64,000 nt of DNA from Diploptera punctata. Its lineage: Eukaryota; Arthropoda; Insecta; Blattodea; Blaberidae. Position 1 is the stretch's first letter. Every line of letters starts with the position of its first letter. The notes under the pieces are model-generated. The model did no database searches. It saw only the letters and a program-made list of their open reading frames with translations, and was not told the origin of the DNA. Shown here in pieces: positions 11,960 to 23,559 of the stretch. A program made the translations under genes and the position numbers. The DNA is taken from positions 1 to 64,000 of the forward strand of contig JASPKZ010001244.1 of the NCBI GenBank assembly GCA_030220185.1, in the 5' to 3' direction.

Positions 11960-12125
11960 AAGTAAGAAATGACTATTTTCTGCCTGTGGAACATCCCTCT
12001 TGATGATCCAATAATAATCGGCCAGCATATTAGGATTCAATTTGCCTTGATATATCCTTTCCATAGCTGAAATCTCCTCATGAAAGTGTTTGTTAAAAAA
12101 ATAATTATTTAAATCCATTAATTGA
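11960..12125 (-). pseudogene. Transposon-like protein C-terminus (FHxxIS...MLADYCW family)
   Basis: Inside a 171-codon - strand frame (11720-12235) the segment KHFHEEISAMERIYQGKLNP, then NMLADYYWIIKRDVPQAE, matches the C-terminal signature ERFHQDISxMExRYQGKWNPNMLADYCWxLKRDxP. That signature occurs in a multi-copy arthropod protein family I regard as transposon-derived. Only this block is recognisable; the residues around it look like unrelated flanking sequence. The normally conserved cysteine of ADYCW is tyrosine here. Confidence 0.6.
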
Positions 12126-12244
12126 AATTGAAATAAAAAAACTGTGGGAGATGGAGAAATTCCGAATACATATTTTAAAATACGATAAAAAACTGCATTA
12201 AGTACAACTACTGGTACCCATGAGACAAAAATCATGTAGACCAG

Positions 12245-12800
12245 TGTTATTTACTGGACAAGTTTTATTTAATATTTTAATTTAAATTAGTTCCGAATTT
12301 TTATTTGAAAATTAAAATAATAAAGTGCAATAATATAAATAAATACAGGTCCACTTACAAAATACGATGTTCTCAACAAGCGTTTCACTATTTTTAAAGT
12401 ATGAATGAACTCGAATTGATGTACAGTAGATAAGAACTCTAAGTACCGTACAAATCGAGTTGGCTCACATGATAGTTTTGAGTCTCGTATTCGGGTATCC
12501 ACGATTCATGGTTTCAAATCATTGCCTACTAATTCTTAGTAGAGAGACTTCAACATTTTAGTAATGAGAATGTTCAAATGTACAAACTTAATACTGGGTT
12601 TTTTAAAAGTCAAGTCAAATAATTGTTGAATTTAATTACGACGTATCATCTCGTCACTAATCATCATTCCATTCATTAAGTTCTCTGATTTCATTCTTAT
12701 CCTCTTTCTATATCTAAATCTAACCTGGAATATTTTGTTTTATCCAGTAGGCTGTGCCTGTGTGTAGTCATTCTAATTTTCTATAGAAGTTAATCGATTT
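12245..12800. other. Intron 1, unrecognised stretch
   Basis: AT-rich intronic sequence; no element recognised. Confidence 0.35.
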
Positions 12801-12805
12801 AATTT

Positions 12806-13030
12806 GTTCCGCACCGTAGCGAAATGGTTAAGGCAAAAAGTCTTGGCGCAGAACTACGGGACTTACGCTGGTTCGAGTCTCCATGGGAGAAGAATTTTTG
12901 TCCGTCGCCGTGGCGTAGTCGGTAAAGTCCCTTCCTTCCACTTCGGCGATCCGGGTTCGATTCCTGGTGGGGTAGGGGATTTTAAATCTCCACCTTGGGT
13001 CTGGGTGTGTGTGTGTCTTGTCCTTGTGTC
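12806..13030 (+). mobile_element. SINE with two tandem tRNA-like heads
   Basis: The first head, about 12808-12890, has GTAGCGAAATGGTTAAGG and the B box GGTTCGAGTCTCC. A second head about 80 bp on, 12901-12975, has GTGGCGTAGTCGGTAAAG and GGTTCGATTCCTGG. A non-tRNA body with a (GT) run follows. Internal Pol III promoters (A and B boxes) are therefore present twice. Confidence 0.7.
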
Positions 13031-13114
13031 TATGTGATAATTAAAGAAAGTTAACAAACAGGTAAAACAAAAAGAAAAACAACTAGGAAAAACCAGTATA
13101 AACGAAAAAAATTC

Positions 13115-13349
13115 CATTATGATTATTATTATGATTATTATGATTATGATGATTATTATGATGATGATTATTATTATGATGATGATGATTATTATGATGA
13201 TGATGATGATTATTATGATGATTATTATTATTATGATGATGATTATTATGATGATTATTATTGTTATTATTGTTATTATTATTATTATTGTTATTATTAT
13301 TGTTATTATTGTATTATTATTATTATTATTGTTATTATTATTATTGTTA

Positions 13350-13435
<86 letters not shown>

Positions 13436-13436
13436 T
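13115..13436. repeat. Long (GAT/ATT)n trinucleotide array
   Basis: About 320 bp grading from GAT/ATT mixtures into pure ATT. It touches the 3' end of the LINE at 13437, so it probably grew from that element's 3' tail. Apparent poly-Ile, poly-Leu and poly-Tyr frames are artefacts of the repeat. Confidence 0.95.
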
Positions 13437-14450
13437 TACAGATGCTGCCGTCTTCCCGTGCCAAACCTCCAAAGCCTACGATCTTGGGCATCTTCCATGC
13501 TTAGCCCTCTTGCTTGCATTACTATGTTCATGCTTTCCTTCCATGTTAACTTTGATCTCCCTCTTTTCTCCTTTCTGCTCTTTTACCATTGATATAGTAG
13601 TTTCGGCCATCGCTCATCTTCCCTTCTTAAAATATGTCTCCTCAATTATTTCAATTATGCTTTCTTCTGCTTCCATTATGTTTCTAATTTCCTTATTTGT
13701 GACATTTTTTAATTATACTTCCTGGCACTTCTGCGTAAATAATCCATTTCTGGAGCTATTAGTCTATTCTTGTAGTACTTATTGATTTTCCATACCTCAC
13801 TTCCCTACACTGCAAACAGATTTCACCAATGTTTTGCCAATTTTTTTTGTCTTTCCAAATATGCTTATCCCACCATATGGAATTTATAACGATGATATTA
13901 TTTTGCTACTCAATTCAATTCTATGTTTTATGTTCTCTTTGCCTATACCTTGAATGTTATCCATAGTTATTTCCAAATATTTAGTTTGTTTCACTTGCTT
14001 TATTGAATTCCTTCTTCCAATACTAAGTTTTCTCTTTCATTGCTATTTATTGCCAAATATTGTTTTTTTTTTGTAAATATGCTGTGAGACCCCATGCTTC
14101 ATATGCGTTCTTCAACCTTTTATCATGAGTTCCATACCAAATTTGTCTCGCGCTAAAATCAATTGATCATCAGCAAATTGTAATGTCAGAAAAATCTGTT
14201 ACCTATTAGGATACCCATACCTTTATAGCTTTGTTTCCATCTCATTAATATAAATTCTACATAAATATTAAATACAATTGGTGATCGACTGCACCCTTGT
14301 TTCAATCCCTTTGTGTTTTTTATAGGATTAGATATTATATTTCCAATTTTACATAAGCCGTGTTATCTTTATAAATTTGTTTAATAATTTCAATTAAGTT
14401 TCTATCAATATTGTGTTTCCCTAATACTTCCCATTTTCCTCGGAATTGAG
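13437..14450 (-). pseudogene. LINE reverse transcriptase, thumb and C-terminus
   Basis: Frameshifted - strand reading gives KGLKQGCSRSPIVFNIYVEF (about 14310-14250), an FADDQLILARDKFG-like active-site box (about 14175), and near the 3' end IIEIIEETYFKKGRW, GRSKLTWKESMN and LSMEDAQDRRLWR (about 13640-13460). These are RT block 5, the catalytic FADD box and the GRxxxxW...DRxxWR tail of APE-type LINEs. The 5' part is missing, and stops are frequent. The 3' end abuts the trinucleotide array. Confidence 0.8.
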
Positions 14451-14526
14451 TCATTATTATTACTATTATTATTAATAAATATTATTAATTAGTATTATTA
14501 TGCATATTATTATTATTATTATATAA

Positions 14527-14625
14527 TCTGCCGCTAGGATAATGTCGTTGCCTCGAACACAGCAGGCTCGAGTTCGATCCCAACTTGTGTAACTTCATAG
14601 GCGTAAATGTAAATAAATAAATAAA
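14527..14625 (+). mobile_element. tRNA-derived SINE, short
   Basis: An A-box-like CGCTAGGATAATGTCG and the B box GAGTTCGATCCC lie at tRNA spacing, followed by a short body and an (AAAT) tail ending about 14625. A (TTA) run precedes it. Confidence 0.5.
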
Positions 14626-14639
14626 TATACTACAATAAT

Positions 14640-15720
14640 ATACTCGTAGATCTACTAAGTGTCAATGTTATTCTACTGCTTAGGATTTTTTTTACATTTT
14701 TCTTCATTTTTAGGCAAATTTCGAGAAACTAATCCAAATAATACCGTATAATCATTTGATATTATCTATACAATATTCTCCTAGTGTAATGTTAATGTAT
14801 GATTGAATAGTCTCTTATGTTGTATGTTTGTGTAATCTCGGAGACTTACCAAGAATTGACCTGATCATTCATCCGAGTAAATAATCCATGTCTTTTTTTG
14901 TGACCAAAATATATGTACAAGATCCAGAATTGAATCGGTTATTTGGAAAAGACCATATATCCATATTTTTAAATTTTACAGTAGACAGGAAAATTGAATA
15001 ATACAAAACTGTTAAGGAAAAATTATTATTTTCTTTCAGATTCACTAAATCCTAATTAATATTAATCTTAGTATAATGTTACAAAGAAAAATAACGGTAT
15101 TTAATAAGATAAAAAACAATTATTATGAAGTGGAAATGCGGCCTTTTGCAATTGTAAGTAGATATGAACCAATTATTACGTTAATAAATACGTTTGTTTG
15201 CCTAATTGATATTGAAATTGATAAGAATGTACAATAATGCACACAAAGTGTATTGAGAAACTGAAGCAATCTAATTGTTTTAACCCTCTTCCGCTGGAGA
15301 ACTTTATTCCCTTGTAGGCCATTGACACAACTCATTATAGAAGTATTTTTTTCTCCTCGGATATATATTGTATGTAACATTTTCTTAATGTCATTCATTT
15401 TTTTAATGTTTATTGGAATTTTGCCATTATAAGCTCGCATGTGTGACAGTGGCGGAGCGTTATGTGCAGGTCTGCTTCTTTCAAAAGACCGTCTATTGTA
15501 GGGTGGGTAATGACACTACCAGGTTTAATTGCAGTGTATTCTAATTGAACTTTTAACTTTACTTTCTGTTCTTTCGGTATATTTGCCTGTGAGCTAATAG
15601 AAAAAGTATTATTTAGATATTGGTTTGGCCACCAGCCTTTGTAGTCCAAAATATCTTAACTGTTTTATTGTTATTATTCACTTAATACATCTCAATGAAG
15701 GATAAATTATATTTGAAGAG
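14640..15720. other. Intron 1, mostly unrecognised
   Basis: No family recognised. The only suggestive feature is a - strand frame at 15410-15649, which has protein-like composition and includes WWPNQYLNNTFSISSQ and PTIDGLLKEADLHITLRHC. I do not know this protein. It could be a piece of an unlisted transposon or a decayed exon. Confidence 0.3.
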
Positions 15721-15729
15721 AAAAATATA

Positions 15730-15803
15730 TGCTCAGACTGGGATTTGAACCCAGGACCTTTCGATTTCTATGAGAATGCTCTACCGACTGAGCTACCTGA
15801 ACA
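15730..15803 (-). tRNA. tRNA-like gene, anticodon loop ATAGAAA
   Basis: The - strand folds as a tRNA: acceptor TGTTCAG pairs with CTGAGCA over 7 bp (one wobble), D arm GCTC/GAGC, and T arm CTGGG/CCCAG around TTCAAAT. The anticodon stem is weak (3 of 5 pairs) and the loop would give anticodon AGA. That is a serine anticodon, but the long variable arm of tRNA-Ser is absent. Flanks match those of 19361-19434, so this is a repeat family. Confidence 0.6.
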
Positions 15804-15835
15804 CTCTAATCTAAACTCGATATTTTCTCTTATAT

Positions 15836-18800
15836 CATCATCATCATCATCATCATCACTCCAGGGATTAGGCAATTGCCCGTTCCGACTTCATATTGCA
15901 TCAGCCCAACGTCTTCTAGGTCTTCCAACATCACGCCTTCCTCTTGCTTGATAATTTCTGGCTAACAATGGATATCTCTCCTTGCTCATTCCATCCATGT
16001 GATCAATCCATTTCTGTCTGTAATTCGTGGACTTTATATCCAACAAAGGCTGTACTTTCAATTCTTCTCTTATATCCTCATTTCTTATTTATCAGTCTTT
16101 ACATAGTCTTTGTACATCCTTTTACTTGTCTTAGGAACCGCATCTCTGCCGTCTGTATTCTATCCTTCTGTCTTTTCACTGGAGCCCAAGTTTCACATCC
16201 ATACAATATTGTGGGAACCGCCATAACATTATACATTTTTATCTTGGTTTCTTTTCTAATTTTATTTTTGAATGTTCTCTGTATTGTTCCACCACACCGT
16301 CTGAAATTTATTTATTTTGGAGTCAATATCTCTTTCCACATTGTAGCCAACATCACAGCCCAAATATTGTGAAACTAGACACCTGTTCTATACTTTGATT
16401 TTCTAAAATAATTTTGGTTCTCACTGGATCTCTTCCTCTAAAAGCCATGGTCTTCGTTTTCCTTACAGAAATTTTTAGATCGTATAATTTACATATTTCA
16501 TTTAATGCATGCATTGATTTCTGTAAGTCGTCTTCATTTTTCTGTATTATGATTACATCGTCAGCAAATAAAAGATTATTTATGCACATTTTATTATCCA
16601 TTCTTATTCCTGGATTTACTAAAACTTTCCATTTATTAAAAATATCGTCTATATATATATTAAACAAAGTGGGTGATAAATATACATCCTTGTCGTAATC
16701 CAGTATTTGTTTTGATTGCATCTGTTCTTTTGAATCCGGTATCTATAATTATATTTGTGTCTTCATATAATGTCTTTATTGTTTCTACAAGGCACAGCGG
16801 GTATCCTTTCATTCGTAATATTTCCCATAATTTTTGTCTGTTTACTCGATCGAAGGCCTTATCCAAATCTATAAATCCTATGTGAGTTTCTAAGTTATGT
16901 TCTCTTCTCTTTTCTATGAGTTTGTTTCAGTGTAAAGACATTGTCTATACATGACCTTCCCTTTCTGAATCCACTTTGATTTTCACTTATTATTACTTCT
17001 GTTATGTTTCTCAATCTATTATTTATTATTTTCGTATATATTTTGTAGCCAGTATTCATTAAGCTAATCCCTCTGTAATTCTCGCAATTTCTCCGGTCTC
17101 CTCTTTTGAATATATTCTTGACAATTGCTGTTTTCCAAGTGGTTGGAATCCCATAGGTCTGCCAACATATATTAATTAGATGAAAGTATTCGTAGTTTAC
17201 ACAATATTCCACTATATTTGATTAATTCCATATTTATATTATCTAATCCTGTTGCTTTCCTATTCTTAGTGGTTTTCAAAGCCATTTCTAATTCATTTAT
17301 GTCTATTACATCAATATTTTCCACTTTTATTTCTTCCTCATTGTTCTCTTTTCCTTCAATTTCCTCCTTTTTCCAAAGTTTTTCATAATGCTGGATCCAT
17401 TCTTGTTTCTGGGATTATATTCAATCTGGCAGAATCTTTCTCAGTCTGATTTAGATGTTTCACTAATTTATAACCTATTTCTTGTCTTCCATACATATCA
17501 TGTTCTACTGAGTTTTATAAATTTATCCCATGACTCCTGATGGGATTTTCTTATAATGCTTTTAGCAATTCTCCTTTTCATTTTATATTCTTCATAAGAT
17601 TCTTCTGTTTTCAGTCGTAAGTATGTATGATATGCTTTTTGTTTTTTCATTCACTGCATTGTATATTCGCATTCCAAGTTCTCAAGCCCTTCCTATTCTT
17701 ATTCTATTTTTCTTTCCTAATATCTCATTGCTGTTTTATGTATTACATTTGATATATTTTCCCATTCAATATTTATATCTTCTGACGTCGCTATCTCTGA
17801 TATATATTTATTCATTCTGCTTTCATAATGTTGTCTAATACTTTGATCTTGTAATAAATATATTTATATACTTCTTCTTGGTTTCTTTTGTTCTTTATGT
17901 TATTTTTCCGCCATTTAGCTATTATGTTTATTTTGCTTATCACGAGATAGTGATCAGAGTATATATCGCTGCCTCTATGTACTCTCACATCTTTTACCAA
18001 GGCTCCTAGCTTGTTGTTTACGATTAAATAGTCAATTATTGATCTTGAGTTATATCCACTTCTTGTATATTTATGTATGTCCTTTTTTCGGAAATAGGTA
18101 TTCATTATTTTTAATTGATTATAGGCTGAAAACTGTCTCAAATCTGTCCATTATCATTTATTGTTATTTCTCCATTATTTCCTATTACATTAGGTATAGG
18201 GACATTGCCTACTCTGGCATTTAAGTCTCCACTTATTATTAAATGATGATCTTTTGTATATTTATCAACTAATGTTTGTAATGTTTTATAAAATTTTTTT
18301 GTTTCTTCTTTCTTGCCTTCCTCTGGGGCATACACAGCAATTATCATCATATATCCTCTTTCAATTTTAAATTTGGCTATCAGGATTCTTTCATTTATAA
18401 ACTCATAGCTATTCAATTTGTTCTTCCTTTTTCATCTATTAAAATTGCTACTCCACACTGCGCTCTTGTTGTCTGTTCTAACTCCGCTATACAACATAGT
18501 ATAGTTGTGTAGTCCGTTGTTCCTTTTAGTTTCTTTTTTGGTTTCTGTTATTGTTGCTATAATTTTATTTCTTTTTTCTATAATTCTCTTTCTACTTATC
18601 CTTCTCTTGTATAAATTATTATCCCCTTACGTTCCTTTCCTTCCCTTACTTCCAATTTCCCTAAGTGTCAAAAATGTCCTTTATATTCCAAATCGTATCC
18701 TTTATCTGCCTTGGGTCGTTCCCCCTTTTATGACAATCCGGCTGATTTCCATGAAGCTTCTCAGTAAGATAAATGTCTCCTGGAAGCGTTACGAGAGGCG

Positions 18801-19155
18801 CGGGCAGGACAAGGATGGTGGAAGGGCTGCTTCCTCTGAGCCTCCAAACATGCTCCTCTGGGTATCCACCCCCCAAGAGAGGGCTGCTTCTTCCGCTCTT
18901 CAAGCCCCTACAAGTTTAGCTGGGCTATTCCTTGTCGCCCTGTTGACCGTTGAAGACTTGACTTGACGAAGATGTGGCCGCCCAATATGGATACAGACGC
19001 CATTCCTCGGCATTCCTTTTTAGCTATACTTAGTTCCCCCTCACCTCTTACCCACCAGCAAGACCAACCTAAGTCAATCTTCCCCAGTAGAGTCGTCTGG
19101 TTCATCGGGATACTAAGCCCCCCCCCCCACGTCAAGGTGATAGCTCCTGGGGGGG
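15836..19155 (-). mobile_element. Full-length LINE family B with 13-bp target-site duplication
   Basis: Flanked by perfect copies of TTTTCTCTTATAT at 15823-15835 and 19156-19168. On the - strand come a 5' UTR with G-rich runs (19155 to about 18500) and an apurinic endonuclease with LIISGDLNARVGNVPIPNVI (about 18225) and YNSRSIIDYLIVNN (about 18050). The reverse transcriptase follows: NYRGISLMNTGYKIYTKIIN (about 17080) and SGFRKGRSCIDNVFTLKQ (about 16970), then DKAFDRVNR and LFADDVIIIQKNEDD (about 16565), and a zinc-less thumb with a GRPRRxW-like C-terminus. The 3' end is a short (ATG) repeat. A length of 3.3 kb and a single ORF fit an RTE-like element. Multiple stops and frameshifts show it is inactive. 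Confidence 0.9.
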
Positions 19156-19360
19156 TTTTCTCTTATATACACTGTTAATTCCCGAGTGCCAAATGCTCCG
19201 AACGGTTCCTCGATATGTAAATAGCGGCTTCTTTATAAAAAGAAAGAACTTTATTGGAAATTTTAAAATTGCATTATAACGCCTTTACGTCCTCTTTCGA
19301 TACTAAAATAGTAGCATTTGACGCTCGGAAATATATAAAATAAAAATGTGTTAGATTGGA

Positions 19361-19434
19361 GTGCTCATGTAGCTCAGTCGGTACAGCATTTGCATAGAAA
19401 GCGAAAGTCCTGGGTTCGAACCCCTGTCTGAGCG
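19361..19434 (+). tRNA. tRNA-like gene, second copy of the 15730 family
   Basis: The acceptor pairs GTGCTCA with TGAGCGT (two wobbles). The D arm has GCTCAGTCGGTA, and the anticodon stem TTTGC/GCGAA is fully paired (one wobble) around loop ATAGAAA. The T arm is CTGGG/CCCTG around TTCGAAC with one mismatch. A TTTTT terminator follows. Upstream (TTAGATTGGAGTG) and downstream (ATTTTTCTCTTCAAAT) flanks match those of the copy at 15730-15803. This means whole units were copied, so it may be a retroposed tRNA-derived repeat. Confidence 0.6.
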
Positions 19435-19439
19435 TAATT

Positions 19440-20790
19440 TTTCTCTTCAAATTTATTTTTTTATATTTATTATCTTAAATTTTGAGGTTGATGAACTCAT
19501 TAATTCATAATATTCTGCTGGTGCATGCATTTTGTCGTGCCTTCTATTAAGTCTCTTTGCAACACCAAAGTCTCTATCGCACGGCAGGAATGAATGCCCT
19601 CTCACTGATAAATAACGAAATATCTTAAAAAAATTTCCCCCTTGCACATGCTGCTAATAAAAAAACGGACAATAGTAAGGTTACGGTTTTGGGCTTTCAT
19701 CCTTTTATTTTTTAACTAGTAATCAAACTGTCACCTGAATCATTTGTTTTCAACACATCAGAACATATTAACTGTCAACATGGAGACAACAATGAGTAGG
19801 CACAGGAAATAGCTGGGAAGACAATACAGATAGTTGGAAAATGCCATATAACTGGAGATATCGCCCTTTGAAAATAGAGAAGCCGGTATTCTCACCATTT
19901 TAATGCATATAGGAGGCATGAAGAAAAGGTTATTTCACAGTACATGTGCCCTCTAATCAGAGAACTCTTTTCTGTAATAAAGTGGAATTATGGCATTTTC
20001 CAAATACCCGATTCAATTAAAATCCTCTCCATGTCCCTTTAAGTTTCGGGAGGCGAGAAACACATGAAAGTACCTATAAAATGGAGACACTAGACTAAGT
20101 CAAACAGAGGGACAGACTGACGATTAATTATTGATTATGGTAAATGATTCGTGTTAATAAAATTCCTTCATAATAATTGGTTTGAACTCGTGTGAAGTTG
20201 ATTGACCCGGTATTCGATCTCGGGATCTTCCAAACAGGAGTCTGAAGTAGCACAATTTCTGTCAGAACACCCAGTATCATTAAAGCTGAATATGAGCCAA
20301 CAATTGACTATTACAAAGATAAATACCAATTAGATAATAACTGTCACAGGATTGATGATCGGGTGAAGAGGAACTTTACCAGGATTCTTAGCTAAATTTT
20401 GGAATTTCTTAGATTTGGACAGAGCGTATCTTTCTAAAAATTTCATCGCTGCCATTAGATGATCAATTTCAATTTAGAAAACCATCCCTACAAAAGTTTT
20501 ACTTTATAGAATATGTTTCAATTAAAATTTGACTTTTTTAATGTATCTACAAAATGTATTTAATCAATTTCGAAAATTAATTGTCTGCATCACTCTGTTC
20601 TTGTGGCAATCCTCTAAAAATGACAGTTTATGTAATACAAAATCTATAGAAAATACTATTAACACATTAATAAAATGCACAGTCTACTAGAAATAAACAA
20701 ACCGTTCGATTTAACATTACACATGATGTTAAAACGTTTATAAACGGAATGTAAAAAAAACCGTAGTAAAATAATGCACAATTATTTGCA
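19440..20790. other. Intron 1, 3' part
   Basis: Mostly unrecognised. A possible - strand tRNA-derived head lies at about 20195-20275, with B-box-like GAGATCGAATACC. The intron ends with TATTTGCAG at 20791. Confidence 0.35.
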
Positions 20791-20791
20791 G

Positions 20792-20945
20792 TGTACTGAT
20801 AAAGAATGGTCTGGATTGCACTCTGGGACGAGTAGAACTTCCTTCATTAAATACACCTTCAATCATCCTGGTAGCAGTGCTCAACAGCTGTATGGGAAAC
20901 GCTACGGATGTTCCCCCAACTACGAGCCAACTTGACTGGATTCAG
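20792..20945 (+). CDS. Urea transporter, exon 2
   Basis: Acceptor TATTTGCAG, donor CAG then GTTAGT. Starting from the two bases left by exon 1, it reads S VLIKNGLDCTLGRVELPSLN, then TPSIILVAVLNSC, and ends TTSQLDWIQ, with 51 codons and no stop, finishing in phase 0. It occupies the place of the first LPxFTxPFN pore motif of urea transporters and the extracellular loop that follows. The motif here is LPSLNTPSI: the LP and final P remain, while the T at the third position after LP and the PF aromatic are replaced. Exact phase agreement on both sides makes the exon call firm even though the sequence is diverged. Confidence 0.85.
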
Positions 20946-21254
20946 GTTAGTAGTTATGGTCAGGAAATAACCACCTCTTATGAAAATTAACATCACTTTT
21001 ACGGTTTCTCATTAATTACCATCATCCTCTTCATCTCCTCGATTTATCCACTTAATAAACTAAATTCTAAAGTTTAAATCAAGCTTTTGTTTTAATAGGA
21101 GACCAACATAAAATGAGGAATTAGCCTCCTTCCACACAAAATACTTTTAAATAAAACTACGATTTTTTTATTCCTGCCGCTTTAATTTACAACTTTGTCA
21201 GTAAAGTCCGTTTTTTACCCATGATTTCAATGTTTTTAATGCCACCTTACTATA
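20946..21254. other. Intron 2, start
   Basis: Nothing recognised after the donor. Confidence 0.35.
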
Positions 21255-21500
21255 TTTGTGGAATTATGTACTGGTATCAGGGAAATCGTACTCCACTTCT
21301 GAGGTTGGGGCACCTGAAAGGTATATTTATTTACCCCGATGACATGATGGGTGATAAATTATAACAAACCAGGAGAGTCCTTCTACTTGAACTTAACCTT
21401 AACCTAAATTACTAATTTAACTAACAGGCGACTATAAGAATAATTCCCCTTGAATAAAAGTCTGTTCACTGACCCGAAATGGAATCCGAGACTTCATGAA
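21255..21500 (-). mobile_element. SINE family S2
   Basis: The - strand shares GGGGAATTATTC, ATTTATCACCCATCA, TCATCGGGGTAA and CCCCAACCTCAGAA-type landmarks, in the same order, with 44385-44640. This is a dispersed short element of about 230 bp. The tRNA-like head is only clear in the other copy. Confidence 0.65.
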
Positions 21501-21809
21501 CTGCAATCAGAAGCCTGACCAACTTTATTATACTCTGCATAATTGAGTAATACAATTTGTTAATTTGTTGGAATTTTTTGTTGAACAATCATATTAATTT
21601 ATAATCTTAGATCTTTCGAGGCTATCTGAACTTCCAGGCTTAATCTTGTTGTACTGACATCTTACATATAAACATAGGAATTGCATATCTCATTTCTGGA
21701 TATTCTATCGATAAAATATGTTCTATTCAATAATTGTATTCAATCAACATCATTAAGTAGAGATAATTTGATATTGACAATTATTCTTTTTTTTAATTCA
21801 GTCACTTAC

Positions 21810-23115
21810 TTACTTACTATCGAACCCGTAGGTTCATGGCCGCGCGGACATAAGCTCTCCATACATCCCTATCCTGAGCTAATGCTTTCCAATCATTTCC
21901 TGTATAATCTACTTCCCTCAAATCATAGTTAATGTTGTTCTCCCACCTCATTCTGGTCTACCAATAGGGCGTTTTCCCTCTGGCTTTCCTACAAGAAGCT
22001 TCCATGCACGTCTTTCACTCCCCATACGCGTAACATGTCCTGCCCATCGCAGTCTACGAGACTTAACTGTTCTTATTATATCTGGCTTCCTATAAAGACC
22101 ATGTAGTTCATTGTTATGTAGTCTTCTCCATTCACCTGTCTGTTCATCTCTCTTTGGTCCAAAATGTTTCCTATGAACTTTATTCTCAAAAACTCGTAAT
22201 CTCATTCCTCCCTTAAAGTAAGAGTCCATGTTTCGCACCCATATAATATAACTGGTAGAATAATAGTTTTATATATTTTCAGTTTAACGGTTTTTGAAAG
22301 GAGTTGGGACATCAAAAGTCTCTGCAATGCATAATAGCATGCATTTCCAGAATTGAGCCTATGTTTAATTTCTTTGAGCATCTCATTCCTATTTGTGATT
22401 ATTGTTCCTAGGTATTTGAATTTAACCACTACCTCAAAATTTCCCTCATTTGTCATTAGCTGTCCATTTCCATTATATAATGCATTTCTACGTGTGACCA
22501 TAAATGTAGTTTTATTGACATTTACTTCCAGTCCTAATTCTTTAGTGTTACTCAATAGTGTGTGCGTGTAGTCCTTTAGTATCTCCTCGCTATCGGCCAA
22601 TAGTACTACATCATCAGCATAAACTAACAGCTTATTAATACCATTGAGTTGTAGACCTTCCTCATCATCTAAAGATTTGGTGGCATGCTCTAGTACAAAA
22701 TTAAATAGTAGAGGTGATAGTGCATCTCCTTGCTTCAACCCATTCTGGATTTCAAAAGTGTCTGAAAACTGTTGCCTACACGCACCCTGCTCTTTGTGTC
22801 ATTCGTATAAGTCTAACTAACTTTTTAGGAATTCCGAACTCCAGCAGGATACTATATAACTTCTCCCTCTTAATGAATCATATGCTTTTTTGAAGTCTGC
22901 ATATAGTTGATGTACAGTACCATTATATTCCCATTTCTGTTCTAAAATTTGTCTTATACTAAAAATCTGATCTGTTGTAGACCTGTTTCTTCTAAATGCA
23001 CATTGATGATCTCCTAGAATGTCATCAATGTAGGGAGTAAGTCTGCTTACTAATATATTTGATAGAATTTTGTACGAAGTTGAAAGTAATGAGATGCCCC
23101 TGTCACATTTACTGA
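21810..23115 (-). mobile_element. LINE family A, 5'-truncated copy
   Basis: On the - strand: RGISLLSTSYKILSNILVSR (about 23100), CAFRRNRSTTDQIFSIRQIL (about 22990), KQGDALSPLLFNFVLEHATK, LLVYADDVVLLADSEEIL (about 22625) and YGCETWTLT (about 22215). The C-terminus LRWAGHVTRMGSERRAWKLL follows, then GRPEMRWENNINYDLREVDY-type sequence. These are RT blocks 2-7 with an intact YADD box and the family's conserved tail. It ends in TTAC repeats on the + strand, (GTAA) on the element strand. The endonuclease half is missing. Other copies lie at 11040, 27630, 42348, 42526 and 57326. Clade RTE-like, uncertain. Confidence 0.9.
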
Positions 23116-23559
23116 AATATTCAGTGTCTAATGGGACCTCATCGGTAAGCTGATAGGAATGTTACATCATCCAGACAGTAGAATATATATTTTTAAGGAA
23201 CATACACTAATAAACACGTAGTTTAATGAATTAAGAACAGGTATTACGGTGCACTCCCTATGCACTATACCTAGCCTGCATGATGTTTATTTGCATCATA
23301 AAGGGCTCACTCAGTCGAAGCAGTCAGTATCTACCTGCAGGTTTATTTTGTTGTTCTGAAAGTACCATCAACACGAAATGCGAGTTGTCTGAACTCAGAG
23401 ATATGAGTATATATTACGATGAGGTCAAAGGAGGCTCATCTCATCTGTGAGCTGCAAGAGACATTCATACACTAGGCCTACTACCTTTGCTGCAATCCAG
23501 GAAGCTTCGGAAAAAACAGGGGATATCGTTCTTGGAGGTGGGAGACATGATGCGAGGAT

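Noticed and set aside
13119..13785. Long open frames rich in Ile, Met, Leu or Tyr
   Set aside because: They are translations of the trinucleotide array running into an antisense LINE.
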